Shown in pieces: positions 7,155-16,984 of a stretch of 64,000 nucleotides of DNA. How positions within the stretch are numbered: the first letter of the stretch is position 1; each line of letters opens with the position of its first letter. Made by a program: the position numbers and the translations under genes. A model generated the notes under the pieces. It was given only the letters and a program-made list of their open reading frames with translations. It searched no databases and was not told the origin of the DNA. Source of the DNA: Streptomyces sp. NBC_01571 (lineage in GTDB: Bacteria > Actinomycetota > Actinomycetes > Streptomycetales > Streptomycetaceae); assembly GCF_026339875.1 (NCBI RefSeq), contig NZ_JAPEPZ010000001.1, positions 5,766,001 through 5,830,000 of the forward strand. The letters are read 5' to 3'.

Positions 7155-9968
7155 TTGTCCCCGACCAGCGACACCGCACACGGCGGCCGCCGACTCGTCA
7201 TCGTCGAGTCGCCTGCCAAGGCGAAGACGATCAAGGGCTATCTCGGCCCCGGCTATGTCGTCGAAGCGAGCGTCGGGCACATCCGCGACCTCCCCAACGG
7301 CGCGGCGGAGGTGCCGGAGGAGTACACCGGCGAGGTGCGCCGCCTCGGCGTGGACGTCGAGCACGACTTCCAGCCGATCTACGTGGTCAACGCCGACAAG
7401 AAGGCCCAGGTCAAGAAGCTCAAGGACCTGCTGAAGGACTCCGACGAACTCTTCCTCGCCACCGATGAGGACCGCGAGGGCGAGGCCATCGCGTGGCACC
7501 TCCTGGAGGTCCTGAAGCCCAAGGTTCCCGTCCACCGGATGGTCTTCCACGAGATCACCAAGGACGCGATCCGCAGCGCCGTCGCCAATCCGCGCGAGCT
7601 CAACCAGCGCATGGTCGACGCCCAGGAGACCCGCCGCATCCTGGACCGCCTCTACGGCTACGAGGTCTCGCCGGTCCTGTGGAAGAAGGTCATGCCGCGT
7701 CTGTCGGCGGGCCGCGTGCAGTCCGTGGCGACCCGCCTCGTCGTCGAGCGGGAGCGCGAGCGCATCGCCTTCCGGTCCGCCGAGTACTGGGACCTGACCG
7801 GCACCTTCGGCACCGGCCGCCGTGGGGACGCGTCCGACCCGTCCTCCCTGGTCGCCCGTCTCACCGCGGTCGACGGGAAGCGCGTCGCCCAGGGCCGGGA
7901 CTTCGACTCGCTCGGCCAGTTGAAGGGCGCCAACACACTCCACCTGGACGAGGCGAACGCCCGCGCGCTCGCCGCCGCCCTGGAGAACACGGACTTCTCG
8001 GTCCGCTCGGTCGAGTCCAAGCCCTACCGCCGTTCGCCGTACGCGCCGTTCCGCACGACGACGCTCCAGCAGGAGGCCTCGCGCAAGCTCGGCTTCGGCG
8101 CGAAGGCCACCATGCAGGTGGCCCAGAAGCTGTACGAGAACGGCTTCATCACCTACATGCGTACGGACTCCACGACCCTCTCGGAGACGGCGGTCACCGC
8201 CGCCCGCACCCAGGTCACGCAGCTGTACGGCGCCGACTACCTGCCGGCCCAGCCGCGCACGTACGCCGGAAAGGTCAAGAACGCGCAGGAGGCGCACGAG
8301 GCGATCCGCCCCTCGGGTGATCGTTTCCGCACTCCGGCCGAGACGGGTCTGACCGGCGACCAGTTCAAGCTGTACGAGCTGATCTGGAAGCGGACCGTCG
8401 CCTCGCAGATGAAGGACGCGGTCGGCAACTCGGTCACGGTGAAGATCGCCGGCACGTCCGCCGACGGGCGTGACGCCGAGTTCAGCGCGTCCGGCAAGAC
8501 GATCACCTTCCACGGCTTCCTGAAGGCCTACGTCGAAGGCGCGGACGATCCGAACGCCGAGCTCGACGACCGTGAGCGCCGTCTCCCGCAGGTCGGCGAG
8601 GGCGACCGGCTGTCCGCCGAGGAGATCACGGTCGACGGGCACGCCACCAAGCCCCCGGCCCGCTACACCGAGGCCTCGCTCGTCAAGGAGCTCGAGGAGC
8701 GCGAGATCGGCCGCCCGTCGACGTACGCGTCGATCATCGGCACGATCCTCGACCGCGGCTACGTCTTCAAGAAGGGCACGGCACTGGTGCCGTCCTTCCT
8801 GAGCTTCGCCGTGGTCAACCTCCTGGAGAAGCACTTCGGCCGGCTCGTCGACTACGACTTCACGGCCAAGATGGAGGACGACCTCGACCGCATCGCGCGG
8901 GGCGAGGCACAGGCCGTGCCGTGGCTGCGGCGGTTCTACTTCGGCGAGGGCGAGGCGACCGGTGCCGCCGAGGCCGGGAACGGCGACGGCGACCACCTGG
9001 GCGGCCTCAAGGAGCTCGTCACCGACCTGGGCGCCATCGACGCCCGCGAGGTGTCGTCCTTCCCCGTCGGCAACGACATCGTGCTCCGCGTGGGCCGCTA
9101 CGGCCCGTACGTCGAGCGCGGCGAGAAGGACTCCGAGAACCACCAGCGCGCGGACGTCCCCGAGGACCTCGCCCCGGACGAACTCTCCGTGGAGCTGGCG
9201 GAGGAGCTGCTCGCCAAGCCGAGCGGCGACTTCGAACTCGGCAACGACCCGGAGTCGGGCCACCAGATCATCGCGCGGGACGGACGCTACGGCCCGTACG
9301 TCACCGAGGTGCTCCCCGAGGGCACCCCGAAGACGGGCAAGAACGCCGTCAAGCCGCGTACCGCGTCCCTCTTCAAGTCCATGTCGCTGGACACGGTGAC
9401 TCTTCAGGACGCCCTCAAACTGATGTCCCTGCCGCGCGTCGTCGGCAAGGACGCCGAGGGGGTGGAGATCACCGCGCAGAACGGGCGCTACGGGCCGTAC
9501 CTGAAGAAGGGCACTGACTCGCGCTCCCTGCAGACCGAGGACCAGCTCTTCACCATCACGCTCGAAGAGGCGCTGGAGATCTACTCCCAGCCCAAGCAGC
9601 GTGGCCGTGCGGCCGCCAAGCCGCCGCTGAAGGAGCTGGGCGAGGACCCGGTCAGCGCGAAGCCCGTCGTCGTCAAGGACGGCCGTTTCGGGCCGTACGT
9701 GACCGACGGCGAGACCAACGCGACCCTGCGGTCCGGGGACAGCGTCGAGGACATCACTCCGGAGCGCGGCTTCGAGCTGCTCGCCGAGAAGCGCGCCAAG
9801 GCCCCGGCCAAGAAGACCGCGAAGAAGGCGGCCGCCAAGAAGACGGCCACCAAGAAGGCCCCGGCCAAGAAGGCCGCCGCGAAGAAGACGACGACGTCGA
9901 AGACGGCCGCCAAGAAGGCGCCCGCCAAGAAGACGGCCGCCAAGAAGACGGCCGCTTCCGAGAGCTGA
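7155..9968 (+). CDS. topA: DNA topoisomerase I with Lys-repeat tail
   Basis: 937-residue type IA topoisomerase that relaxes negative supercoils by nicking one strand. Start is TTG at 7155 with a purine-rich GGAGAGAAGAG upstream; the protein then reads MSPTSDTAHGGRRLVIVESP. The Toprim domain (about 14-135) contains VESPAKAKTIKGYLG and ATDEDREGEAIAWH. The active-site tyrosine is in FITYMRTDS (Tyr334). Three C-terminal repeats of the GRYGPYV or GRFGPYV type (about 640-860) replace the zinc fingers of enterobacterial enzymes. From about residue 881 the tail is (P/A)AKKTAAKK repeats, the Lys-rich tail known in Streptomyces TopA to increase processivity and DNA binding. The coding DNA of the tail (9790-9960) is itself a degenerate repeat. 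A strong terminator follows at 9993-10034. Confidence 0.98.
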   Translation: MSPTSDTAHGGRRLVIVESPAKAKTIKGYLGPGYVVEASVGHIRDLPNGAAEVPEEYTGEVRRLGVDVEHDFQPIYVVNADKKAQVKKLKDLLKDSDELFLATDEDREGEAIAWHLLEVLKPKVPVHRMVFHEITKDAIRSAVANPRELNQRMVDAQETRRILDRLYGYEVSPVLWKKVMPRLSAGRVQSVATRLVVERERERIAFRSAEYWDLTGTFGTGRRGDASDPSSLVARLTAVDGKRVAQGRDFDSLGQLKGANTLHLDEANARALAAALENTDFSVRSVESKPYRRSPYAPFRTTTLQQEASRKLGFGAKATMQVAQKLYENGFITYMRTDSTTLSETAVTAARTQVTQLYGADYLPAQPRTYAGKVKNAQEAHEAIRPSGDRFRTPAETGLTGDQFKLYELIWKRTVASQMKDAVGNSVTVKIAGTSADGRDAEFSASGKTITFHGFLKAYVEGADDPNAELDDRERRLPQVGEGDRLSAEEITVDGHATKPPARYTEASLVKELEEREIGRPSTYASIIGTILDRGYVFKKGTALVPSFLSFAVVNLLEKHFGRLVDYDFTAKMEDDLDRIARGEAQAVPWLRRFYFGEGEATGAAEAGNGDGDHLGGLKELVTDLGAIDAREVSSFPVGNDIVLRVGRYGPYVERGEKDSENHQRADVPEDLAPDELSVELAEELLAKPSGDFELGNDPESGHQIIARDGRYGPYVTEVLPEGTPKTGKNAVKPRTASLFKSMSLDTVTLQDALKLMSLPRVVGKDAEGVEITAQNGRYGPYLKKGTDSRSLQTEDQLFTITLEEALEIYSQPKQRGRAAAKPPLKELGEDPVSAKPVVVKDGRFGPYVTDGETNATLRSGDSVEDITPERGFELLAEKRAKAPAKKTAKKAAAKKTATKKAPAKKAAAKKTTTSKTAAKKAPAKKTAAKKTAASES

Positions 9969-9992
9969 GACCAGGCCGGCACCGCCCGGCAG

Positions 9993-10034
9993 ATGTGGAC
10001 GCCCCCGTACCTTCCGGTGTGGGGGCGTCCACAT
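9993..10034 (+). terminator. Terminator between topA and the tmk fusion gene
   Basis: Perfect 14-bp inverted repeat ATGTGGACGCCCCC (9993-10006) and its complement (10021-10034), with a 14-nt loop. Confidence 0.85.
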
Positions 10035-10082
10035 GTTCGGGCACCCCTCCGGACAGTCAGTGGGTCCCGATAGGCTTGCAGA

Positions 10083-13000
10083 ATGACGCGAGCCGAGCAG
10101 CCTACGGCCCACACTCCGGCCCCCGACGACGCCCTGGTCGCGGATTCGCGCGAGCGCGCCGTGCGCGCGCTGCTGCGCCAGCCGCAGCTGAAACGCCTGT
10201 GGGGCGCCCATCTCGTAGGGAGTGTCGCCGACGCCCTGGCCCTGCTCGTCCTGGTCGTACTCGTCCTCCAGGCGGCGGTCGCCGAGGGCTCCTTCGGCGG
10301 CGGCTACCGCGGCGTCGCCCTCGCGGTGTCCGCGGTCTTCGCGGCGCGTGTGCTCGCGACGCTGCTCTTCGGAGCGGTCCTGCTGGGCCCGCTCACCTCG
10401 CTGACGTCGAAGGACGGCCCCCTCGACAGGCGCTGGACCATGGTCGGCGCCGACGGGCTGCGCGCCCTGCTGTTGATCGTCGCGCCTCTGTGGATCGACT
10501 GGACACCGGACGACGCCCTCGCCGTCCTCCTGGTCGTCGCGTTCGTGACCGGTGTGGCCGAGCGCTTCTGGACGGTGAGCCGGGAGGGCGCGGCCCCCGC
10601 GCTGCTGCCGGCGCCACCCCTTGAGGGCGCCACCGTGCGCCCGCTGCCGGACCACATGGACGCGCTGCGACGCCTGTCCCTGCGTACCGCGTTCGCGGCG
10701 GTGCCGATCGCGGCCGCGGCGCTCGTCGTGGTGTCCCTCGTCAACAACCTGCTGGGTGCCGGGATCACCTGGTTCGACCAGCACCAGGCGGCGCTCGCCT
10801 CGTATGTCGCCGCCGGGCTGTTCGCCGCCTCGCTCTCCGTGCTCACGTTCCTCGAACTGCCCGACACCCGCACCCCCCGCGCCCGCTCGCCCCTGGAGGG
10901 CCTGCGCCGCCCCAAGACGGGCACCGGTGTCGACAAGGGCCGTACCGGCGTGATCCCGCTCCTGGTGCTCGCCTGCGCGGCCGTCGCCGCCGCGATCGCG
11001 GCAGCCGTCGCGGTCTCCGTGCTGCAGGCCAAGGACCTGGGCGGCGGACCTGTCACGTACGGGCTGCTGGTGCTGGCGCTGACCGGCGGTGTCGTCGTCG
11101 GTGTCCGTACCGCCGCCAAGGTGCTGCCGTCGCTGTCGCGCCGCCGGCTCCTCTCCCTCGCGATCGCCTTCACCGGTATCGCCCTGCTGGCCGCCGGACT
11201 GGTCCCGGACGTCACCACCGTGCTGCTGATCGTCGCCCTCGCCGGCGTCGGCGCGGGTGTCGCCGCGAACACCGGGCACGCGCTGCTCGACCAGGAGGCC
11301 GAGGAGTACCGGCGGGCGCGCACCACCGAACACCTGCACGCGGTCGTACGGGTCTCCGTGGCGCTCGGCGCCCTGCTGGCCCCCCTGGTGGCCGCGGCGA
11401 TCGGACCGCACCGCCTGGAGAACGGCAAGTTCGTGTTCGCGCACGGCGGCGCCGCCTTCACCCTGATGCTGGTCGGCGCCCTGCTGCTGCCCGTCGCCGC
11501 CCTGGTGCTCGCCAAGGTCGACGACCGCTCGGGCGTGCCGCTGCGCCACGACCTGCTGGACGCGCTGCGCGGCGGCGACGACCCGCTGCCGACGCCCGCC
11601 GGGAACGGCTTCTTCATCGCCCTGGAGGGCGGCGACGGAGCCGGGAAGTCGACCCAGGCCGAGGCGCTCGCCGAGTGGATCCGGGCCAAGGGCCACGAGG
11701 TCGTGGTGACCCGCGAACCCGGTGCCACACCGGTCGGCAAGCGACTGCGGTCGATCCTGCTGGACGTGTCCTCGGCAGGTCTGTCGCACCGCGCGGAGGC
11801 GCTGCTGTACGCCGCCGACCGCGCGGAGCACGTGGACACGGTGGTGCGGCCCGCGCTGGAGCGCGGTGCCGTCGTCATCTCCGACCGCTACATCGATTCC
11901 TCGGTGGCCTACCAGGGCGCGGGCCGCGACCTGTCACCAACCGAGATCGCCCGCATCAACCGGTGGGCGACCAACGGACTGGTGCCGCACCTGACGGTGC
12001 TGCTCGACGTCTCCCCGGAGGCGGCGCGCGAGCGGTTCACGGAGGCGCCGGACCGGCTGGAGTCGGAGCCCGTCGAGTTCCACACGCGCGTGCGGTCCGG
12101 TTTCCTGACGCTGGCCGCCGCCGACCCCGGCCGCTACCTGGTCGTCGACGCCGCACAGGAGCCCGAGGCGGTCACCACCGTCGTCCGGCACCGCCTCGAC
12201 GTGATGCTGCCCCTCTCCGAGGCCGAGGTGAAGGCCCAGGAGGAGGCGCGCAAGGCGGCCGAGGAGGAGGCCCGGCGCAAGGCCGAGGAAGAGGCTGCCC
12301 GCAAGGCCGAGGAGGAGCGCCAGGAGCGCGAGCGCCAGGAACAGCTAGCCCGGTTGCGCGCGGAGGAAGAGGAACGCCAGCAGCGGGAGCTGGAGGAGGC
12401 CCAGCGTCGCGAGGCGGAGCGGCAGGCGGAGGAGGCCCGGCAGCGTGCCGAGGACGCCCGCCGGCGGGCCGAGGAGGAGCGGGCCCGACTGCTGGCCGAG
12501 GAGAAGGTCAGGGCCGCCGAGCAGGAACGGCTGCGCAAGCAGGCCGAGGAGGAGGCCCGGCTGCGCGCCGAGGCGGAGACCCGGCGTCTGGAGAAGCAGC
12601 GCAAGGCCGAGGAGGCATTGCTGCGCGCGGAGCGGGCACGGCGTGCGGCGGCGGAGACGGCGGCCGCCTCGGCCGCTGCCGCAGCCGCGGCGAGCGCCGC
12701 CGCGTCCTTGCCGTCCACCGGGGCCGCTTCGACCACCAGGGCTTCGACGTCGGCCGCCGCGTCCGACTCCGCTCCGGCGCCGACCCCGGCCTCGTCGCAG
12801 GCATCCACTCCTGCCCCCGCCACAAATCCGGCCGGCACCAACACCAGCACTGGTACCGAGTCCGACAACGAGACGACCGTGCCCACGCCGGTCGTCGCGC
12901 CCCCGAACGCGTCGGGCGGTGCGGTGGACGACACGGCGGTGCTGTCGCCGGTGCGGGACAGGGGCAACCGCGGCGGTTCCCGGTCCGACTCCGAGGAGAC

Positions 13001-13484
13001 GGCCAAGCTGCCGAAGCCGCCCGTGCCGGAGGACGCCGCCGAGCGGACGACGGTGCTGCCGCCGGTCGCGGGAGCCGCCGACGAGACGGCGGTCCTGCCG
13101 CCGGTGACACCCGGCGCGTCCGACGAGACGGCGGTGCTGCCTCCCGTACGGGACCGGGCCCCGGACTCGGGCAGGGACAGGGACAGGGACAGGGGTAGGG
13201 GTGGGGATTCGGCCGGGGACCCGTCCGACCGGGTGCCCCCGGGCTTCTTCCGGGACGAGCGGGCGGCGGCGCAGCGCTCCGACGACGGGGTCGACCGTAC
13301 GCGCGAGCTGCCCCAGGTCGACGCCTCGGGCACGCCCCGCCGCCGCCCGCGTCCCGACTGGGCCGAGGAGACGCCGCTCGACGACCTTCCGACCCTCGCG
13401 GACGAGCTGCTGGGCCCGCGGGAGGACGACGAAGCGGACGAGGGACGCGAGGGACGCGAGGGACGCGGCGGGAACCGTCGCTGA
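10083..13484 (+). CDS. tmk: Membrane transporter-like / thymidylate kinase fusion protein
   Basis: 1133-residue fusion. Residues about 35-485 form an MFS-like multi-helix membrane domain (AALLVLVVLVLQAAV-type helices). A complete thymidylate kinase follows at about 508-705, with P-loop GGDGAGKS (516-523), TREPGATPVG, and DRYIDSSVAYQGAGRDL. Thymidylate kinase makes dTDP from dTMP. About 710-865 is an Ala/Glu/Arg/Lys coiled-coil. The rest is Ala/Ser-rich, then repeats of the form ETAVLPPV (about 935-1030), then a charged tail. The architecture is known in streptomycetes (an integral membrane protein with kinase activity). No other tmk is in the window, so this may be the cell's dTMP kinase, which would tether dTTP supply to the membrane. 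It is flanked by topA and holB. The ATG at 10083 lacks a good ribosome site. Confidence 0.9.
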   Translation: MTRAEQPTAHTPAPDDALVADSRERAVRALLRQPQLKRLWGAHLVGSVADALALLVLVVLVLQAAVAEGSFGGGYRGVALAVSAVFAARVLATLLFGAVLLGPLTSLTSKDGPLDRRWTMVGADGLRALLLIVAPLWIDWTPDDALAVLLVVAFVTGVAERFWTVSREGAAPALLPAPPLEGATVRPLPDHMDALRRLSLRTAFAAVPIAAAALVVVSLVNNLLGAGITWFDQHQAALASYVAAGLFAASLSVLTFLELPDTRTPRARSPLEGLRRPKTGTGVDKGRTGVIPLLVLACAAVAAAIAAAVAVSVLQAKDLGGGPVTYGLLVLALTGGVVVGVRTAAKVLPSLSRRRLLSLAIAFTGIALLAAGLVPDVTTVLLIVALAGVGAGVAANTGHALLDQEAEEYRRARTTEHLHAVVRVSVALGALLAPLVAAAIGPHRLENGKFVFAHGGAAFTLMLVGALLLPVAALVLAKVDDRSGVPLRHDLLDALRGGDDPLPTPAGNGFFIALEGGDGAGKSTQAEALAEWIRAKGHEVVVTREPGATPVGKRLRSILLDVSSAGLSHRAEALLYAADRAEHVDTVVRPALERGAVVISDRYIDSSVAYQGAGRDLSPTEIARINRWATNGLVPHLTVLLDVSPEAARERFTEAPDRLESEPVEFHTRVRSGFLTLAAADPGRYLVVDAAQEPEAVTTVVRHRLDVMLPLSEAEVKAQEEARKAAEEEARRKAEEEAARKAEEERQERERQEQLARLRAEEEERQQRELEEAQRREAERQAEEARQRAEDARRRAEEERARLLAEEKVRAAEQERLRKQAEEEARLRAEAETRRLEKQRKAEEALLRAERARRAAAETAAASAAAAAAASAAASLPSTGAASTTRASTSAAASDSAPAPTPASSQASTPAPATNPAGTNTSTGTESDNETTVPTPVVAPPNASGGAVDDTAVLSPVRDRGNRGGSRSDSEETAKLPKPPVPEDAAERTTVLPPVAGAADETAVLPPVTPGASDETAVLPPVRDRAPDSGRDRDRDRGRGGDSAGDPSDRVPPGFFRDERAAAQRSDDGVDRTRELPQVDASGTPRRRPRPDWAEETPLDDLPTLADELLGPREDDEADEGREGREGRGGNRR

Positions 13485-13799
13485 ATCCGGGGCGGCGGCT
13501 GCGCGGGGCGGTCGCTGCCGCTGGAACGGGGTGGGGTGACCGCCGGGTGCGGTCGTCGTGGCCGTGGGAGACCCGGTGAGGATGATCCGCCGGGAGTGCG
13601 GCGATCGTGAGCCGGCCAGGTCGGCGGTCGTGACCGGCGGAGGCGGCACGGGCGGGATCTCCGAGCATCGCGGTCTCCGCCTGTCGGCCCGTGGCCCGGG
13701 GCCGTGGTCGGCGGCGTCCGTCGGCAGCGGCGTCCGTTGTCAGTGGCGACCCGCACAATGGACGCGGCAAGGCAGAGTGCGACGAAAGGGCGGTGCCCC
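13485..13799. other. Intergenic region before holB
   Basis: 315 bp, G-rich, with repeated GGCGG and GTCG words but no terminator or gene that I can support. GAAAGGG at 13784-13790 is the ribosome site for the next gene. Confidence 0.4.
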
Positions 13800-15005
13800 G
13801 TGCCCGTATGGGACGACCTGGTGGGCCAGGAGAAGGTGAGCGAGCAGCTCGCCGCCGCCGCGCGTGACGCAGACGCCCTGGTCACGGCGGTCGCCGGGGC
13901 CACCCCGCCGCCCGAGGCGTCCAGGATGACCCACGCCTGGCTGTTCACCGGGCCGCCCGGGTCGGGCCGTTCCACCGCGGCGCGCGCCTTCGCCGCGGCG
14001 CTCCAGTGCGTGAGCCCCGACCGCGCGCTGGGCGGGGTCCCCGGCTGCGGTTTCTGCGACGGCTGCCACACCAGCCTGATCGGGACGCACGCCGACGTGC
14101 AGATCGTCCGCACCGACCTCCTCTCCATCGGTGTGAAGGAGACCCGTGACCTGGTGCGCCGCGCCCAGATGTCGCCCGCCGTCGGCCGCTGGCAGGTCAT
14201 CGTCCTGGAGGACGCGGACCGCCTGACGGAAGGCGCGGGCAATGTGCTGCTGAAGGCCGTCGAGGAGCCGGCGCCGCGCACGGTCTGGCTCCTGTGCGCG
14301 CCCTCCATCGAGGACGTCCTGCCCACCATCCGCTCCCGCTGCCGCCTGCTGACCCTGCGCACGCCCCCGGTGGAAGCGGTCGCCGACATCCTCGTACGGC
14401 GTGACGGCATCGACCCGGATGTCGCCGCGGCCGCCGCGAGCGCGACGCAGGGGCACATCGGGCGGGCCCGGCGCCTCGCCACGGACCCGCGGGCTCGGGA
14501 GCGCCGGGCCGCCGTCCTCAAGCTCCCGCTCCGGGTCGACGACGTCGGCAGTTGCCTCAGGGCGGCCCAGGAACTGGTCGACACGGCCGCGGAGGACGCG
14601 AAGCAGCTCGCCGAGGAGGTCGACGTGAAGGAGACCGAGGAGCTGAAGACCGCCCTCGGCGCGGTGCAGGGCGGGCGCATGCCGCGTGGCACCGCGGGCG
14701 TCATGAAGGAGCTGGAGGACCGGCAGAAGCGCCGCAGAACGCGTACCCAGCGCGACAGTCTGGACCTCGCGCTCATCGACCTCACGGGCTTCTACCGCGA
14801 CGTCCTCGCCCTCCAGCTCGGCTCCCGCCTGGCCATCGCCAACGCGGATTCCGGGGATGTGCTGGAGAGACTGGCTCGCGGCAGCTCGCCGGAGGCGACC
14901 CTGCGCCGGATCGACGCCATCGCGGCGTGCCGCGAGGCCCTCGACCGAAATGTGGCACCGCTGCTGGCGGTGGAGGCGATGACGATGGCGCTGCGCGCGG
15001 GCTGA
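13800..15005 (+). CDS. holB: DNA polymerase III, delta prime subunit
   Basis: 401-residue clamp-loader subunit of the AAA+ family; with delta and DnaX it loads the beta clamp. The GTG at 13800 has GAAAGGG about 9 bp upstream and begins VPVWDDLVGQEKV, which also matches the family start. The P-loop position reads GPPGSGRST (about residues 50-58), with Arg in place of the catalytic Lys; delta prime is normally not an ATPase, so this is expected. The zinc module follows (CVSP...GCGFCDGCHT, about 68-92). The sensor/SRC-like region IRSRCRLL is present. It follows tmk on the same strand, a conserved actinobacterial arrangement. Confidence 0.93.
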   Translation: MPVWDDLVGQEKVSEQLAAAARDADALVTAVAGATPPPEASRMTHAWLFTGPPGSGRSTAARAFAAALQCVSPDRALGGVPGCGFCDGCHTSLIGTHADVQIVRTDLLSIGVKETRDLVRRAQMSPAVGRWQVIVLEDADRLTEGAGNVLLKAVEEPAPRTVWLLCAPSIEDVLPTIRSRCRLLTLRTPPVEAVADILVRRDGIDPDVAAAAASATQGHIGRARRLATDPRARERRAAVLKLPLRVDDVGSCLRAAQELVDTAAEDAKQLAEEVDVKETEELKTALGAVQGGRMPRGTAGVMKELEDRQKRRRTRTQRDSLDLALIDLTGFYRDVLALQLGSRLAIANADSGDVLERLARGSSPEATLRRIDAIAACREALDRNVAPLLAVEAMTMALRAG

Positions 15006-15196
15006 CGCGGTCGTCGAATTCGGGCGCGCGGGCTTACGTGTCGCCGTCGGGATGTGGCGCGCGGGGGCTGACGCGCGGGCGTCGGGGTGCGGCATGCGCG
15101 TGGTGCGCGTGGTGCGCGAGGTTGACGATGTCACTCGTAAGAGGCGCGTGCGCCACTGAAGGTGATCAATCGATCGCGCAAGGTTACGCTCGCGGA

Positions 15197-16804
15197 ATGT
15201 ACTTCAGGCGCATCCTCAGGCCCCTCCGCAGGGGCGGCATGCTGCTGGCCGCCACGACGCTGCTCGTCTCCGCCTGCTCCTCGGAGAGTTTCACCACGTT
15301 CACCACGACGGCGCCGAGTGCCGCCGAGGCGGCGCCGACGACGGCCGAGGCGGTGCTGACCCCGCTGCCCAACACCACTCCGGCGACGCTGACGCCCTAC
15401 TACGAGCAGAAGCCGGCCTGGCGCTCCTGCGGTGCGTCCGGCTTCGAATGCACCACGATCAAGGTGCCGCTCGATTACGGCGACCCGGCTTCGGGCCCCA
15501 TCAAACTGGCCGTCGCCCGCAAGAAGGCCACGGGTCCGGGGAAGCGGATCGGCTCGCTGCTGGTCAACCCGGGCGGTCCGGGCGGCTCGGCGGTCGGATA
15601 CCTGCAGTCGTACGCGGGGCTCGGCTACCCGGCGCAGGTCCGCGCCCGCTACGACATGGTCGCGGTCGACCCGCGCGGAGTGGCCCGCAGCGAGCCGGTC
15701 GAATGCCTCAGCGGCCCGGAGATGGACGCGTTCACGAAGACGGACATGACGCCCGACAACGTGCGGGAGACGAGTGAACTGGTCGACGCCTACAAGAAGT
15801 TCGCCGAGGGATGCGCCCGGCACTCGCCCAAGCTGCTGCGGCATGTCTCCACGGTCGAGGCGGCCCGAGACATGGACATCCTGCGCGCGGTACTGGGCGA
15901 CCAGAAGCTGAACTACGTGGGAGCGTCGTACGGGACGTTCCTGGGAGCGACGTACGCGGGCCTGTACCCGCAGCGGGTGGGCCGGATGGTCCTGGACGGC
16001 GCGCTGGACCCCTCGATCACCGCCCGCAAGCTCAACGAGGACCAGACGGCGGGCTTCGAGACGGCCTTCCAGTCCTTCGCGAAGGACTGCGTACGCCACA
16101 GCGGCTGCCCGCTGGGCGGCGCGGGTACCAGCCCGGACCAGGTGGGCAAGAACCTCAGCGCCTTCTTCAAGAAGCTCGACTCGAACCCCATCCCGACCGG
16201 CGACGCGAAACGCCGTCAGCTCACCGAGTCGCTCGCGACGACGGGCGTGATCGCGGCGATGTACGACCAGGCGGCCTGGCCCCAGCTGCGTGAGGCGCTC
16301 AGCGCGGCGATGAAGGACAAGGACGGGGCGGGCCTGCTCGCCCTCTCCGACAGCTACTACGAGCGTGACGCCGAGGGCCACTACACGAACCTGATGTACG
16401 CCAACGCGGCCGTGAACTGCCTCGATCTCCCGGCCGCCTTCTCCAGCCCCGACCAGCTGGAGAAGAGCCTCCCCACCTTCGAGAAGGCGTCCCCCGTCTT
16501 CGGCGACGGCCTGGCCTGGGCCTCCCTGAACTGCGCGTACTGGCCCGTGAAACCAACGGGGGAGCCCCACCGCATCGAGGCGAAGGGCGCGGGCCCGATC
16601 CTGGTGGTCGGCACCACCCGGGACCCGGCCACCCCCTATGCCTGGGCCGAGTCCCTCGCCAGGCAGCTCTCCTCCGCCACACTCCTGACCTACGTCGGCG
16701 ACGGCCACACCGCCTACGGCCGCGGCAGCGTCTGCATCGACTCCGCGATCAACCGCTACCTCCTCGACGGGACCCCTCCACCCAAGGGAAAGCGCTGCTC
16801 ATAG
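15197..16804 (+). CDS. Secreted alpha/beta-hydrolase, tripeptidyl-aminopeptidase type
   Basis: 535-residue lipoprotein hydrolase. ATG at 15197; signal peptide MYFRRILRPLRRGG...LLVSAC, with lipobox VSAC (Cys about residue 26). A Thr/Ala-rich linker leads into the catalytic domain. The oxyanion region is LVNPGGPGGSA, the nucleophile is in VGASYGTFLGATYA, the acid is in GTTRDPATPYAWAE, and the histidine is in YVGDGHTAYG near the C terminus. The C-terminal block is the TAP-like domain of Streptomyces tripeptidyl aminopeptidases and proteinases. Predicted to release short peptides from the N terminus of proteins outside the cell. A terminator at 16816-16840 separates it from the tRNA gene. Confidence 0.9.
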   Translation: MYFRRILRPLRRGGMLLAATTLLVSACSSESFTTFTTTAPSAAEAAPTTAEAVLTPLPNTTPATLTPYYEQKPAWRSCGASGFECTTIKVPLDYGDPASGPIKLAVARKKATGPGKRIGSLLVNPGGPGGSAVGYLQSYAGLGYPAQVRARYDMVAVDPRGVARSEPVECLSGPEMDAFTKTDMTPDNVRETSELVDAYKKFAEGCARHSPKLLRHVSTVEAARDMDILRAVLGDQKLNYVGASYGTFLGATYAGLYPQRVGRMVLDGALDPSITARKLNEDQTAGFETAFQSFAKDCVRHSGCPLGGAGTSPDQVGKNLSAFFKKLDSNPIPTGDAKRRQLTESLATTGVIAAMYDQAAWPQLREALSAAMKDKDGAGLLALSDSYYERDAEGHYTNLMYANAAVNCLDLPAAFSSPDQLEKSLPTFEKASPVFGDGLAWASLNCAYWPVKPTGEPHRIEAKGAGPILVVGTTRDPATPYAWAESLARQLSSATLLTYVGDGHTAYGRGSVCIDSAINRYLLDGTPPPKGKRCS

Positions 16805-16815
16805 CCCTCCCGCAC

Positions 16816-16840
16816 GCCCCGGATCCGGGCCCTCCGGGGC
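16816..16840 (+). terminator. Hairpin after the peptidase gene
   Basis: Perfect 8-bp stem GCCCCGGA / TCCGGGGC with a 9-nt loop, 12 bp after the stop. Confidence 0.6.
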
Positions 16841-16867
16841 GTGTACGGAGCACCCTCGGAAACTGTG

Positions 16868-16873
16868 TAGACT
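16868..16873 (+). promoter_or_regulatory. tRNA-Thr -10 element
   Basis: TAGACT, 38 bp before the mature tRNA 5' end, matches the Streptomyces -10 (TAGRRT). No clear -35 is seen. Confidence 0.5.
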
Positions 16874-16910
16874 TACCGCGTTGCTGATCGCACCATAGTG
16901 CGGACGGCGC

Positions 16911-16984
16911 GCCGCCTTAGCTCAGATGGCCAGAGCAACGCACTCGTAATGCGTAGGTCTCGGGTTCGAATCCCGAAGGCGGCT
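16911..16984 (+). tRNA. tRNA-Thr (anticodon CGU)
   Basis: Complete cloverleaf: acceptor GCCGCCT/AGGCGGC, D arm GCTC...GAGC, anticodon stem ACGCA/TGCGT with loop CTCGTAA (anticodon CGT in DNA), TPsiC arm TCGGG-TTCGAAT-CCCGA. U73 at 16984; CCA is not encoded. It reads ACG. Its 3' half (from 16956) is repeated at 20893, so the gene served as the attachment site of an integrative element and was restored on integration. Confidence 0.95.

Noticed and set aside
7011..11831. 1606-residue open frame on the minus strand across topA and the tmk fusion
   Set aside because: Antisense to two well-identified genes; composition is Arg/Gly/His-rich and motif-free, the usual shadow of high-GC coding DNA.
12213..12680. 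Coiled-coil segment of the tmk fusion as a separate gene
   Set aside because: It is in frame with the kinase and no start or ribosome site separates them.
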